Positions 16,706-27,728 of a DNA stretch of 64,000 nucleotides are shown piece after piece. The position numbers and the translations under genes are program-made. This stretch comes from Streptomyces sp. NBC_01429 (GTDB lineage Bacteria > Actinomycetota > Actinomycetes > Streptomycetales > Streptomycetaceae): the NCBI RefSeq assembly GCF_036231945.1, contig NZ_CP109599.1, forward strand, positions 7,963,501-8,027,500, in the 5' to 3' direction. Under the pieces are notes generated by a model. That model had not been told where the DNA came from and searched no databases. It saw only the letters and a program-made list of their open reading frames with translations. Each line of letters starts with the position of its first letter. The first letter of the stretch is position 1.

Positions 16706-17287
16706 ATGAACGTCCGCAAGTTGACCACCGGGCTCGCTGCCGCGCTGGCCGTGACCTTTTCCCTGCTGAGTGGCCAGGCCGCGGCCGCTCCCTCCGTGAA
16801 TGCGGACAGCGCCGTGGCCGCCCGTGTCGTCACCTACGACGCCAGCGGCTCCGCGGAGTTCAGGTCCGCGGTCGACCGGGGCGCGGCGATATGGAACGAG
16901 AGTGTCGGCGCGGTCGAACTGCGGCCGGTCACGACCGGGCAGCGCGCCAACATACGGGTCCTGGCGGACAACGGCTGGCCCCGTGCCCTCACCACATCGC
17001 TGGGCAACGGAACCGTGTACATCGGCCGGCAGGCGGTGGACGAGGGGCACAACACGATCCGCATCTCGGCCCACGAGCTGGGCCATATCCTGGGCCTGCC
17101 CGACCGCAAGCCAGGGCCCTGTTCGAGCCTGATGTCCGGCGCCAGCGCGGGAACCACGTGCACGAACGCCTACCCGAACGCGGCCGAGAAGGCCGAGGTC
17201 GAGAGGTACTTCGGTGGCGCGCTCACGCGGGCGGCCGGAGCGCGGACGGCCGGAGCGGTGCCGATCGGCGCCGTGATCGTGGACTGA
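16706..17287 (+). CDS. Secreted snapalysin-family zinc protease (M7)
   Basis: A 193-residue precursor. AAGGAGG sits six bases before the ATG. A Sec signal peptide runs to about residue 28 (QAAAA) with a short propeptide, followed by the M7 catalytic core. The zinc motif is HELGHILGLPD (H123, E124, H127, D133), where the Asp as third ligand is diagnostic for snapalysins. C139 and C152 can form the family disulfide. It degrades extracellular protein. The LysR activator often found beside snpA is not adjacent here. A hairpin follows the stop. Confidence 0.9.
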   Translation: MNVRKLTTGLAAALAVTFSLLSGQAAAAPSVNADSAVAARVVTYDASGSAEFRSAVDRGAAIWNESVGAVELRPVTTGQRANIRVLADNGWPRALTTSLGNGTVYIGRQAVDEGHNTIRISAHELGHILGLPDRKPGPCSSLMSGASAGTTCTNAYPNAAEKAEVERYFGGALTRAAGARTAGAVPIGAVIVD

Positions 17288-17289
17288 CG

Positions 17290-17320
17290 GGCGCCGCCGC
17301 CGGTGTCACCGGCGGCGCCG
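17290..17320 (+). terminator. GC-rich hairpin after the snapalysin gene
   Basis: A stem centred on CCGCCGGTG and CACCGGCGG, extended by imperfect GC pairing, begins a few bases after the stop codon. It is a likely factor-independent terminator without a T-tract. Confidence 0.55.
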
Positions 17321-17437
17321 CGCCGGGCCGCCGCTGTCCGGCGGCGGCCCGGTCACCCGCCGGAACGCGTCCGGCAGGTAACCCGCTTCCCGGTCAGGCC
17401 GGACCGGCGGTGAGCCGCCGTCGGCCGATGAGGACCG

Positions 17438-17947
17438 TCAGGGGTTCTCGATGGTGATGAAGGGGTCCCACTGGAAGTACCCCTGCAATTGCCGATGGCG
17501 GTCCAGGATCTGGAAATAGAAGTGGTACACGACCATGCCGGCCTTTTTGACGGTCGTCCGCCAGTAATGATCCTCGTAATTCTGCGTCACGAATTCCGGC
17601 CTGCCCTCGGCCCCCTCCTTCGGCATCGGAAAGATGCCGTCGATCACTTCGATCTCGGGCGTCCTGATGAGCTGGTGGTCGCTGTCGCCGCTCACGTACT
17701 TGTACAGCAACGCCTTGTAGTCGCTGCTGAGCGACAGTGTCGTCTCCCGCCACCTGATGCTGTCCCCGGGTTCGGCCCGGAGGTTCAGCTCGGCGCCCGA
17801 CGCGCCGATGATGTGATCGTGGCGCGTCGTCATGTAGATCAGGCTGTGGTCGACCTGCGTCGGCGCGTCGGGGTTCCTCGACGCGTGGGGATTCCGCTCG
17901 ACGATCGTGGCCGCGTCGAACGCGATCAGTACGTTGAGATCAGCCAT
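17438..17947 (-). CDS. AidA/PixA-family inclusion-body protein
   Basis: A 169-residue beta-rich protein beginning MADLNVLIAFDAATIVERNP. It contains the YMTTRHDHIIGASGAELNLR, GDSIRWRETTLSLSS and YHFYFQILDRHRQLQGYFQW blocks that I associate with the AidA/PixA group (PF12306). Members form intracellular crystals or are quorum-regulated host-interaction proteins in proteobacteria; a role in streptomycetes is not established. GAGGAGG lies nine bases before the ATG. It is a single gene with a long upstream region. Confidence 0.75.
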   Translation of the reverse strand: MADLNVLIAFDAATIVERNPHASRNPDAPTQVDHSLIYMTTRHDHIIGASGAELNLRAEPGDSIRWRETTLSLSSDYKALLYKYVSGDSDHQLIRTPEIEVIDGIFPMPKEGAEGRPEFVTQNYEDHYWRTTVKKAGMVVYHFYFQILDRHRQLQGYFQWDPFITIENP

Positions 17948-18411
17948 GTCCTGCCTCCTCGGAATACGGGATCTCCCTGACAGGGATTTCCTGAAGTGCC
18001 GCCTGCGCACGCCCCTTTCAGGCGGTCGCGGGCCTCGGCACCTTGTGCGCCATCGCTCGGGGGTGGTCGTGCCGGCCGGCGCGCACGGGTGGCGGAGCCG
18101 GCCCGTGGAGTGTCGGTCATAGCTGACGATCGTAGATACGAAGAAACGATTTCCCGGTTCAACCGCTGAGTAAAGTCCTAAAAACACCGATCGCGCTGGT
18201 TGACGAAATTTCCTCTTGCTCGGCTTTTTCTCGTGAGGGCCGAAGTTTCCTCAGAGGCGGAAGAGGAAGGGGAATGAATGCGGGGCGATGATTCGCTCGC
18301 GGAACGCGGAATTCCTGGGGCCTCGATGGTGGAGGGTCCCGCCGGAGACACGGCACATCCGGCCGTCCTCGCCCCGAAGTCTGTCGCCGTACCCCTCTTG
18401 TGAGCCCCCGG
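17948..18411 (-). other. Gene-free stretch upstream of the AidA/PixA gene
   Basis: About 460 bases with an AT-richer section around 18120-18280 that presumably includes the promoter of the minus-strand AidA/PixA gene. No coding frame with a recognisable product was seen. Confidence 0.5.
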
Positions 18412-18439
18412 CTTACGTGTGTACGGTTACGACCGTAAG
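18412..18439. promoter_or_regulatory. Palindromic operator upstream of the dead dehydrogenase gene
   Basis: CTTACG (18412-18417) pairs with CGTAAG (18434-18439), and an inner ACGGT-TACG-ACCGT palindrome lies inside. It sits about 30 bases before the dehydrogenase relic start and has the size of a TetR-type site. The cognate regulator is not visible nearby. Confidence 0.45.
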
Positions 18440-18468
18440 TGAACGGGCGAAGCCTTGAGGGGTATGCC

Positions 18469-18670
18469 ATGCCCGCCGGTACCGCCACCATCCGCGCCAC
18501 CGAGATCGTCCTGCCCGGCACGGTCGAGCCGGACGGACTGGAGGTCAGAACCCCGTGATCTTCCGGCGCCCGCCCCGGGCCAGGTTGTCCTGCGGATCGA
18601 GGCGACCGGGGTCGCGTTCGCCGAGTCCCGCACCGTCCTCGGCAAGGTCGTCCTCGTCCCCGGAACGTGA
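18469..18670 (+). pseudogene. N-terminal fragment of an MDR alcohol dehydrogenase, frameshifted
   Basis: The first frame gives MPAGTATIRATEIVLPGTVE and ends at a stop near 18556. After a one-base shift the next frame continues APAPGQVVLRIEATGVAFAE, which is the standard beginning of a medium-chain dehydrogenase, then ends at 18670. Everything from the substrate domain onward is missing and metX debris follows on the other strand. Confidence 0.6.
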
Positions 18671-18696
18671 CGAAGTGACCTTCGCCGACGGCGCGT

Positions 18697-19264
18697 CCCC
18701 GCGTCCGTGCGCTCCGGATACGTCACGGCCCACTCCAGGGCGCGCATTCCGCCCATGGAGCCCGCCGACACCAGTGCCCAGCGCTCGACGCCCAGTTCAT
18801 CGGCCGGACCGGCCTCCACGGCGACCTGGTCGCGCTGGGTCAGGAACGGGAAGTCCGCGCCCCAGCCCCGCCCGTCGGGGCGGGGCGAGGACGGTCCGGT
18901 GCTGCCCTGGCAGCCGCCGAGCACGTTCGGTGCGACGACGAACCAGCGGTCCGTGTCCAGGGCCCGCCCGGCTCCGATGAGCGCGTCCCACCAGCCGGGG
19001 CGGGGTGGCCGGGTTCGGCCGGGCCGGCGGCATGGCTGTCACCGGTGAGCGCGGGCAGCACCAGCACGGCGTTGGAGCCGTCCGGGCGCCGGCCGTCCCC
19101 AGGTCTCGAACGCCAGCCGCACAGAGGGCAGTTCACCGCCCGCCTCCAGGGGAAGCGGCTTCCCCCTGACATACCACCGGCGGCGCCCGGGCGGATCTCC
19201 CTCCCGCCAGGCCCCGGAGGCCGGCGGGACCGGCCGCCGTCCCCACAAGGTCGATCGCGGTCAT
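18697..19264 (-). pseudogene. metX: Decayed homoserine O-acetyltransferase gene (N-terminal half)
   Basis: Consecutive pieces in different frames can be joined into a MetX N-terminus: GAWREGDPPGRRRWYVRG, LPSVRLAFETWG, NAVLVLPALTGDSHAAGP, VVAPNVLGGCQGSTGPSSP and the nucleophile region VSAGSMGGMRALEWAVTYPE. At least two frameshifts are needed and the C-terminal half is gone. The intact enzyme acetylates homoserine for methionine synthesis. It marks the left edge of a run of decayed sulfur-metabolism genes. Confidence 0.75.
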
Positions 19265-19526
19265 GACACACCCCTCTCACGGACCCGGTCGGTCATGCCG
19301 AAACGGGCCCGTACACAAAGATCAATGGATGCCCTGAAACCTACGTGACCAGGGGAAACGATGGGTAGACCGTGGAGTAAAGCCTGTGCCGGAGATCGCG
19401 GGGCCTGTGCCGGAGACCGGACACCCACCACGGCGACACGGGGCATCGCACGCCGGCGCGCCGGGCTGTCCCACCGGTCGGGACGAATGGTGGACGCACC
19501 GATCGCGGGTGTGCTTTGATCCGGCC

Positions 19527-19616
19527 GTGAAGACCACTGGACCGGCACACACGGTGCTGCTCGACCTGTTCTGGGTGAGCCGCCGCGCCGACCGGTTCGA
19601 CCAGGTCTGTTGCTGA
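19527..19616 (+). CDS. Putative Cys-ending leader peptide
   Basis: A 29-codon frame starting at GTG and ending ...RRADRFDQVCC followed by the stop. Terminal cysteines directly before the stop and an RR-containing basic segment are the pattern of actinobacterial cysteine-responsive leader peptides. It precedes the ABC ATPase relic at 19828 by about 210 bases. The resemblance is weaker than for the leaders at 27531 and 29979. Confidence 0.4.
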   Translation: MKTTGPAHTVLLDLFWVSRRADRFDQVCC

Positions 19617-19827
19617 TCGCCGTCCAGCGGTCCGCGACATCGGCCTCCCTCCTCTCCCGACTCGCTCCCGGCGCACCTCTCCACGGCCACCAGCCGCCCC
19701 CGTAGGACCTTCGTGTCGCCGCGGCCGGTCCGCCGCTGCCGCGAAGGAACTCCAACCTCCTCGGCGACGGTCTGCGCGAGGCCACCGACGCGCGTCTGCG
19801 GGTCCGCGAGCCACGGGAGGCGACGGC

Positions 19828-20342
19828 ATGAGTCAGCTGGCGATCGCCGACCTGAGCGTGCGGATCGGGGGCACCGCCGTGGTCGAGGACATCGCCCTGG
19901 AGATGGCCCCCGGTGAACGGCTCGCGCTGATCGGCGAGTCCGGCCCGGGGAGGTCGCTCACCGCCCTCGCCGTCATGGGACTGCTCCCGGACGGCGCCGA
20001 GGCCACCGGCAGCGCGTCGGCCTGGCCATGGCCCTCGCCACCCGCCCGGCGCTGCTCATCGCCGACGAACCCACCACCGCCCTCGACGTCACCGTTCAGG
20101 CCGACCTGCTCCGGCTGCTGGACGACCTCGTGCAGCGGCACGGCACCTCGCTGCTGTTCATCAGCCACGACCTCGCCGTCGTCACCCAGCTGTGCCCCCG
20201 GGCCGCCGTGCTCAAGGACGGACGGCTCGCGGAGCAGGGCACCACCGCCGCCGTCGTACACACTCCACAACACTCCTACACACAACGGCTCGTGACAGCC
20301 GCCCGGGCGACGGGCTGGGACACTCCGGAGGCCGTCCGATGA
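19828..20342 (+). pseudogene. Dipeptide-type ABC ATPase with internal deletion
   Basis: The first frame gives an Opp/Dpp ATPase start (MSQLAIADLSVRIGGTAVVE) and the P-loop region GESGPGRS, where the essential Walker-A lysine is replaced by Arg. After about 60 residues it jumps into another frame at RVGLAMALATRPALLIADEP, followed by a normal H-loop (LLFISHDLAVV). The Q-loop and signature region in between are deleted. The protein cannot be functional. Its downstream neighbour is also broken. Confidence 0.75.
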
Positions 20343-20890
20343 CATCGCTGCTCAGAGCGACCGGCCTCAGCAGCAGCTTCCGGCTACCGCGCACCTCGCT
20401 GCTCGCCCCGGCCGTCCACCGCCACGCCGTACGGGATATGTCGCTGGAGCTGAGGGAGGGCCGCAGCCTCGGCGTCGTGGGGGAGTCCGGCTCCGGGAAG
20501 TCGACGCTCGCCCGGCTCCTGCTCGCCCTGGACCGACCCGGTTCCGGCACGGTGCGCTACCGGAACCGTGACGTACGACCGGGTGCGCCGCGCGGGCCGG
20601 CCTGGTTCCGGCGCGAGGTCCGGATCGTGCTCCAGGACCCGATGGGCTCCCTCGGCCCGCGCGCCACCGTCCGCGACATCGTCGCCGAGCCGCTGGAGTG
20701 CCTGCGGCTGCCCGGCGACCACGACGACCGGGTGGACGAACTGCCGCGCGCCGTCGGCCTGGACCCGTCCGTACGCGGCCGGTTTCACAAGAGCACGGAA
20801 GGACCGCTTCGTGACCGGCTGGTGGGCGGGCGCCTCGGACAGGCCCAGCGAGCCGCGGCGGTGATCACCTCGTACGCCCCGGTCCCGGCG
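20339..20890 (+). pseudogene. Second dipeptide-type ABC ATPase, truncated
   Basis: It overlaps the preceding relic by four bases. The N-terminal half is sound: GVVGESGSGKSTLARLLLAL (Walker A) and the Q-loop VRIVLQDPMGSLGPRATVRD. After VDELPRAVGLDPSVRGRF the reading frame loses the signature, Walker B and H-loop and continues as unrelated sequence. The original was an OppF/DppF-type protein of about 260-330 residues. Together with the upstream relic it appears to be the remnant of a second importer like the intact one on the minus strand. Confidence 0.75.
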
Positions 20891-20960
20891 AGGCGATGGC
20901 CGTCCTCGAACGGCTCATGGGCATGGATCTACAGCCGTACGGCCTTCGCCGGACGCGTGC

Positions 20961-22022
20961 TCATCGGCCCGCCTCGCGCACCGGGGCGGGCAGCTGTGGT
21001 GCGGCCGCGTCGTGCGGCCGCCAGCCCAGCTCGGGCGCGATCAGATGCCGTACGTCGTGAAGGATCTGCTCGTACTCCTCACGGTGGAACTCGTACGGAA
21101 GCTCCAGGCGCAGTTCCGCGGACGCGGCGACGACGGGATCCGCGGCCAGCCGCTCCAGGATCTGTTCGGCGGTCCCCACCACGTCCGGGGCGAACAGGGT
21201 CCGTTTCGGCCCCTTCGGCGCCAGGGTGCGTGCGTGCCGACCCGCCGCGTACTCCCGGTAGCGGGCGCGGGTGGCCGCGTCGGCGCTGTCGAACGGCACG
21301 ATCACGCGCCCCAGCGCGACTCGCGTCGCTCGGCCGCCGGGGAGGGTGCGGCGGTACTCGGTGAGCAGGTTCAGCTGGGCCGTGGTGAAGTCGTCGGTGT
21401 CCTCGCCGGTGACGATATTGCCGGACAGCAGATTGAGGCCGTTCGCGGCGGCCCAGCGGGTCGAGCGCAGGCTTCCTCCGCCGTACCAGATCCGGTCCAC
21501 CAGTCCGGGGCTGTGCGGTTGCAGACGCGGTCGCTGGGTGTTGCCCGGCGACTGGATCACCGTGCCGGGGCCGCCGAGGTACGCGCCGCGCAGGTTGTCG
21601 ACGACCCGGGCGACCCTGCCGTAGGACAGGTCGAAGGAGCGCCAGTCACCGTCGTACACGAGATCGCCGAGCAGTTCGGCGTGCGGCAGGCCCGTGCTGA
21701 AGCCGACCTGGAGCCTGCCGCGGGACAGGACGTCGGCCAGCGACAGGTCCTCGGCCAGCCGGAACGGGCTCTCGTAGCCGATCGGGATGACCGCGGTGCC
21801 CAGCTCGATCCGCTCGGTCCGCTGACCGGCCGCGGCGAGGAACACCGCGGCCGAGCCGACACCGTGTTCGAGATGGCGCTGCCGGATCCAGGCGCCGTCG
21901 AAGCCGAGCCGTTCGCCGTACTCGAACAGCCGCAGGGTCTCCTCCAAGCCGGTGTACGGGTCGGCGTCGGCGAAGTTGCCCGGGGTGAGAAAGGCCAGCG
22001 AGGTGATCCCGGGGGCGCTCAT
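20961..22022 (-). CDS. LLM-class flavin-dependent oxidoreductase
   Basis: A 353-residue luciferase-like TIM-barrel enzyme (ITSLAFLTPGNFADADPYTG, GFDGAWIRQRHLEHGVGSA, IELGTAVIPIGYESPFRLAE, LQVGFSTGLP, WYGGGSLRSTRWAA, LNLLSGNIV). Enzymes linked to this kind of ABC importer commonly release or oxidise sulfur- or nitrogen-containing organic compounds using reduced flavin. It is the last gene of the minus-strand importer operon. GAGGA lies ten bases before the ATG. The upstream SAM-riboswitch-like element and Cys leader suggest a sulfur source as substrate. Confidence 0.82.
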   Translation of the reverse strand: MSAPGITSLAFLTPGNFADADPYTGLEETLRLFEYGERLGFDGAWIRQRHLEHGVGSAAVFLAAAGQRTERIELGTAVIPIGYESPFRLAEDLSLADVLSRGRLQVGFSTGLPHAELLGDLVYDGDWRSFDLSYGRVARVVDNLRGAYLGGPGTVIQSPGNTQRPRLQPHSPGLVDRIWYGGGSLRSTRWAAANGLNLLSGNIVTGEDTDDFTTAQLNLLTEYRRTLPGGRATRVALGRVIVPFDSADAATRARYREYAAGRHARTLAPKGPKRTLFAPDVVGTAEQILERLAADPVVAASAELRLELPYEFHREEYEQILHDVRHLIAPELGWRPHDAAAPQLPAPVREAGR

Positions 22023-22057
22023 GTCGCGTTCGTCCTCATGTCGTTCTCCTGCCGTCG

Positions 22058-23778
<1,721 letters not shown>

Positions 23779-23782
<4 letters not shown>

Positions 23783-24702
23783 CGCTGCCTGGACCATTCG
23801 CCGTCCAGCGCCCGCGCGACGCGGTTGGTGGCCAGTACCGTCGCGGCGATCGCCAGCCCGGGCAGCGCGGTGAGCCACCAGGCGTTGGCCAGGTAGTTGC
23901 GGCCGTCGGAGATCAGCGTTCCCCACTCGGGGGCCGGTGGCGGGGCTCCGTAGCCGAGGAAGCTCAGCGCCGACACGGCCAGGATCGAGGAGCCGAAATC
24001 GAGGGTGGCCAGCACGATCACCGGGCCGGCGGCGTTGGGCAGCACATGCCGGCCCAGCACGGAGTACCAGCGGGCCCCGCACGAACGGGACGCCTCGACG
24101 AAGACCGCCTGCCGTACCCGTAGCACCTCCGCCCGTGTCACGCGGGCGAACCCGGCGACGCTGGCGACCCCGACCGCGACCGCCACCTTCACCGTCCCGT
24201 ATCCCAGCGCGGTGACCAGGGCCAGGGACAGGAACAGCGCCGGGATCGACAGCAGTACGTCGACGAAGCGCATCAGCACGTCGTCGACCCAGCGGCCGAC
24301 GAACCCGGCGACCAGACCGAGCAGGCTGCCGACCACGAAGGCGACCGCCACCGCGATCAGTGTCGCCTTCAGCGACAGTTGGGCCCCGTGGACCACGCGG
24401 GAGAACACGTCACGCCCCAGCTCGTCCGTACCGAACCAGTGCGCGCCGCTCGGGCCCCGGAAGTTCCGCGCCGGCACCCCCTTCAGCGGATCCCGCGAGG
24501 TGAACAGCTCCGGCCAGAACGAGGCCAGCACCACCAGGACGACGACGAGGACCGACAGCAGCAGGCCAGGCCGGCGCAGCAGGAACCGCAGGACCCGTCG
24601 CACGTCGACGCGTCCCCCCGACGCGGGCGCGGTTCCCGGATCGGCCGGCCGTGCGAGGCCGCGCGCGGCGTCGGTGGTGTCATGGGCGAGATCCTGGCTC
24701 AT
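23779..24702 (-). CDS. DppC-type ABC transporter permease
   Basis: A 307-residue inner-membrane protein with six predicted helices. It has the OppC N-terminal segment (SFWPELFTSRDPLKG...HWFGTDELGRDVFSRVVHG) and the EAA loop EASRSCGARWYSVLGRHVLP. It starts in a four-base overlap with the DppB-type gene and ends in a four-base overlap with the ATPase gene, so the operon is translationally coupled. It forms the import channel with the DppB-type partner. Confidence 0.88.
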
Positions 24703-25658
24703 GCGAGACCCGCCTTCCGGCCCGGGGCAACCACGATCCGCGGATCGAGCAGCGGATAGACGAGATCGACGATCAGGTTCGTCAGCACGAAGATCAGCGC
24801 CCCGAACACCACCACCCCCTGGACCAGCGGAATGTCCTGTGCCGTCACAGCTGCCGCCGTCACCCGGCCGAGGCCGTCCCGCGCGAACACCGTCTCGACG
24901 ACCACCGAACCGGCGATCAGCTGCCCGACCAGCAGGCCCACCACCGTCAGCGCCGGCAGCGACGCGTTGCGCAGCGCGTGCCGCAGATGGATCCGCCACC
25001 GGCCGGCGCCCTTGGCCCGGGCGGTCTCCACATAGGCCTGGTCCAGCGCGGTCAGCAGGCTCTTGGCCAGCACCTGCGCGACCTGCGCGCCGGTCGGGAT
25101 CGCCAGCGTCACGGCGGGCAGGATCAGCCCCCGCGCCCCGTCGTTGCCGAAGGCCGGGAACCAGCGCAACCGGAAGGAGAACGCCTCCACGAGCAGCAGC
25201 CCCACCCAGAACGTGGGCACCGACACCCCCAGCGGCGGCAGCGACAGCAGCAGCTGCCGCAGCGACCGCTGAGTGGTGTACGTCGCCAGCACCGCCAGAC
25301 CGCCGCCGAGGACCACCGCGAGCAGCAGCGCGGCACCGGTCAACTGGAGGGTCTGCGGCAGCGCGTCGGCCAGTGTCGAGGTCACCGGACGGCCGGTGGA
25401 GATGGCGTCGCCGAAGTCCCCGCGTACCGCCCTGCCGAGGTAGTCGGCGTACTGCACCAGCACCGGCTTGTCGAAGCCGTACTGATGCCGCAGCGCGGCG
25501 AGCTGCGCCGGATCGATCTCGGCCGAGTCCGATCCGGCGCCGGCCATCGCCGAGACCGGATCACCGGGCAGGTAGTCCAGCACGAGGAACGACACCGTGT
25601 AGGCCGCCCACAGCACACCGACCGCCTGCGCGAGACGTTTGATCACATAGCGGCGCAT
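24699..25658 (-). CDS. DppB-type ABC transporter permease
   Basis: A 319-residue inner-membrane protein starting MRRYVIKRLAQAVGVLWAAY, typical for OppB/DppB. It has the periplasmic domain LVQYADYLGRAVRGDFGDAI, and the EAA loop lies in the YVETARAKGAGRWRIHLRHA region. It follows the substrate-binding protein gene with a 3-base gap and overlaps dppC-type gene by four. Both permeases are full length. Confidence 0.88.
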   Translation of the reverse strand: MRRYVIKRLAQAVGVLWAAYTVSFLVLDYLPGDPVSAMAGAGSDSAEIDPAQLAALRHQYGFDKPVLVQYADYLGRAVRGDFGDAISTGRPVTSTLADALPQTLQLTGAALLLAVVLGGGLAVLATYTTQRSLRQLLLSLPPLGVSVPTFWVGLLLVEAFSFRLRWFPAFGNDGARGLILPAVTLAIPTGAQVAQVLAKSLLTALDQAYVETARAKGAGRWRIHLRHALRNASLPALTVVGLLVGQLIAGSVVVETVFARDGLGRVTAAAVTAQDIPLVQGVVVFGALIFVLTNLIVDLVYPLLDPRIVVAPGRKAGLA

Positions 25659-25661
25659 GCG

Positions 25662-27284
25662 CTAGCCGATCCAGGTGTCGTGCAGCTGGATGCGGCTGGA
25701 CGCTTCAAAGTCGAGATTGTGCACCTTGTTCGCCACGCCCAGCTGGGTCTGGAGTTCCACCACCGGCACGACATAGGCGTTCCGCACGATCAACTGCTGT
25801 GCCTTGCCGACAAGTTCTGTCCGCTCGGCCGGATCGGTGGTTGCCGCCTGCCGGGTCAGCAGCGAGTCCAGGGGACTCGCCGGTATGCGGTAGGCGTTGG
25901 CCAGCCCGGTGGAGTACTGGGTGCGCAGGATGTCCGGATCGGCCCGGGTGAGGTTGCCCCACAGCCCGTCGAAGTCCCCGGACTGCTGCGTCTGAGCGAT
26001 CTGGGAGATCTGCAACTGCTTGAGCACCACGTCGATGCCGACGGCCTTGAGCTGCTGCTGGATCAGCTCCAGCGCCGGCTGGTTCGTGGCCGAGTTCGCG
26101 AACCACTTGACGGTCAGGCGCAGTCTGGCGCCGTCCTTGGAGCGGATGCCGTCGCCGCCCGTCCTCCAGCCCGCCGAGTCCAGCAGGGACGTGGCCTTCG
26201 CGGCGTCGTGGGCCAGCGCCGTGCCCAGGTCCTTGTAGTCCGGTGTGGTGTGCGCCAGGATGCTGCTCGCCGGCCGGGTGCCGGTCGGGTACACCGTGTC
26301 GGCGATCTGCTTCCGGTCGATGGCGTACAGGATCGCCTGCCGCACCCGGACATCCTTCAGAACCGGCCGGGAGTTGTTCAGCCCCAGGTTGAAGACCGAA
26401 CCGGGATTGGCCCGCCGCGCCAGGCGCACCTGGCCGCCCTTCAGCGTCGCCTCGTCGGCCTTGCCGACGCCGCCGATCGCGTCGACCTGGCCGGACCGCA
26501 GACTGCCGACGCGCACACCGGCCTCCGGCACCACCTTGAACACCAGCTTGTCGAGATACGCCTCGCCCTTCTTGCGCCAGAGCGGGGAGCCCCAGGCGTA
26601 ACCGGTGCGCCTGGCCAGGGTGATCGACTGGTTCTGCACGTAGTCCTTCAGTACGAAGGGTCCGGATCCGATCACGCCCTCCGCGCACTTGCGCTCCGGC
26701 GTCCTGCGCACACTCGCCGCCGACTCGATCCCCAGCGAGTGCGTGGAAGTGGCCTGAAGGAACTGCGCGTTGGGCTGCTGGAACTTCACCCGGACCGTGA
26801 GCGGATCGATCGCGGTGGTGCTCTCCACGCCGCTCAGGTAGCCCTTGGCGAGGGGCGCCAGGGCGCCGAGCCTGGGCACCGCGTCGAAGTTGTCCTTGAC
26901 CACCCGCGCGGTCAGCTTCGTCCCGTCGCTGAAGGTGACACCTGATCTCAGATGGAAGGTGAACGTCGTGGCGTCCGAGCTGATGTCCCAGCTCTTCGCC
27001 AGCCACGGGGTGATCCTGCCGGTCTTCGGGTCCTGGTCGGTGAGGGAGTCCACGACCTGCCGCAGCGAGTAGATGGTGTCGTTGCTTCCCACCTGCTGGG
27101 GATCCACGCAGCCGGTGTCGGAACTCACCGCGAAGGTCAGGGTGCCGCCGGACTTCGCCCGGCCGTCGGTGCCGGTGCCGGGGTCCGCGCCGCCCGACCC
27201 GCAGGCGGTCAGCAGGACGCTGGTGGTCACGAGGGTGGCCAGCGCCGCCCATCGGGCGGGCCGGAGACCCGGATGTGGTGTCAC
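25662..27284 (-). CDS. Family 5 extracellular solute-binding lipoprotein
   Basis: A 540-residue SBP_bac_5 protein. The signal sequence ends in the lipobox LLTAC, so the mature protein should be lipid-anchored at the extracellular face. The fold markers include GGTLTFAVSSDTGCVDPQQ, ITPWLAKSWDIS, FTFHLRSGVTFSDGT and VRQAILYAIDRKQIADTVYP. It is the first structural gene of the importer operon, about 250 bases after a leader peptide and 440 bases after a riboswitch-like element. The ligand is unknown but may be a sulfur-containing peptide or metabolite. Confidence 0.88.
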   Translation of the reverse strand: MTPHPGLRPARWAALATLVTTSVLLTACGSGGADPGTGTDGRAKSGGTLTFAVSSDTGCVDPQQVGSNDTIYSLRQVVDSLTDQDPKTGRITPWLAKSWDISSDATTFTFHLRSGVTFSDGTKLTARVVKDNFDAVPRLGALAPLAKGYLSGVESTTAIDPLTVRVKFQQPNAQFLQATSTHSLGIESAASVRRTPERKCAEGVIGSGPFVLKDYVQNQSITLARRTGYAWGSPLWRKKGEAYLDKLVFKVVPEAGVRVGSLRSGQVDAIGGVGKADEATLKGGQVRLARRANPGSVFNLGLNNSRPVLKDVRVRQAILYAIDRKQIADTVYPTGTRPASSILAHTTPDYKDLGTALAHDAAKATSLLDSAGWRTGGDGIRSKDGARLRLTVKWFANSATNQPALELIQQQLKAVGIDVVLKQLQISQIAQTQQSGDFDGLWGNLTRADPDILRTQYSTGLANAYRIPASPLDSLLTRQAATTDPAERTELVGKAQQLIVRNAYVVPVVELQTQLGVANKVHNLDFEASSRIQLHDTWIG

Positions 27285-27530
27285 GGAGGATTCTCCTACT
27301 CGTGTCGCCAGTCACGTGATGCCGTACGGATCACGGCTGCGCGTGGGCGTGCCGCCCCCGGCCGGCGCTGTGCCGACGACGGGGGAGTGCTGTTCGGGCG
27401 GGGGCAGACGGAGCCGGGTGCCGGCGGCCGCGGAACAGGTCCGCGCACACCGACAGCACCGCGAGAGGCCGCGGGATGCCTGCTGGAGCTACGGGCGACG
27501 ACGGACGTCAGTCGGCCGTGGGGACGCCGA

Positions 27531-27656
27531 TCAGCCGTGACACAGACAGCTGGTGAAGCGCTGCAGGTCGATGTGGCGGCGGCGCGAGAGCCGGGAGAAC
27601 ACCGTCGCGGCCACGAGGGAGACGTTCGAGGCACTCAGGTCGCTGCTGTGCCGCAT
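27531..27656 (-). CDS. RRHIDL-type leader peptide upstream of the ABC importer operon
   Basis: A 41-codon frame whose C-terminal half, RRRHIDLQRFTSCLCHG, matches the pattern RRHxDLxRxxSxLC seen in short proteins named putative leader peptides in Streptomyces genomes. It ends with two cysteines near the stop. It lies between the riboswitch-like element and the lipoprotein gene and on the same strand. By analogy with cysteine attenuation in mycobacteria, it may sense Cys-tRNA during translation. The start could also be one of the internal GTG codons. Confidence 0.65.
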   Translation of the reverse strand: MRHSSDLSASNVSLVAATVFSRLSRRRHIDLQRFTSCLCHG

Positions 27657-27728
27657 GCCGGTCCTCCACATCTCCGGCCCCCGTCACGGGGGCCACACGC
27701 TTGCAGAGATCGTCGGTGATCCTGCCGG

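Noticed and set aside
24005..26945. Long open frames on the plus strand opposite the ABC importer operon
   Set aside because: They are mirror images of well-supported minus-strand genes with strong family motifs. Their Pro/Arg/Gly-rich translations carry no recognisable domain, as expected from high-GC codon bias.
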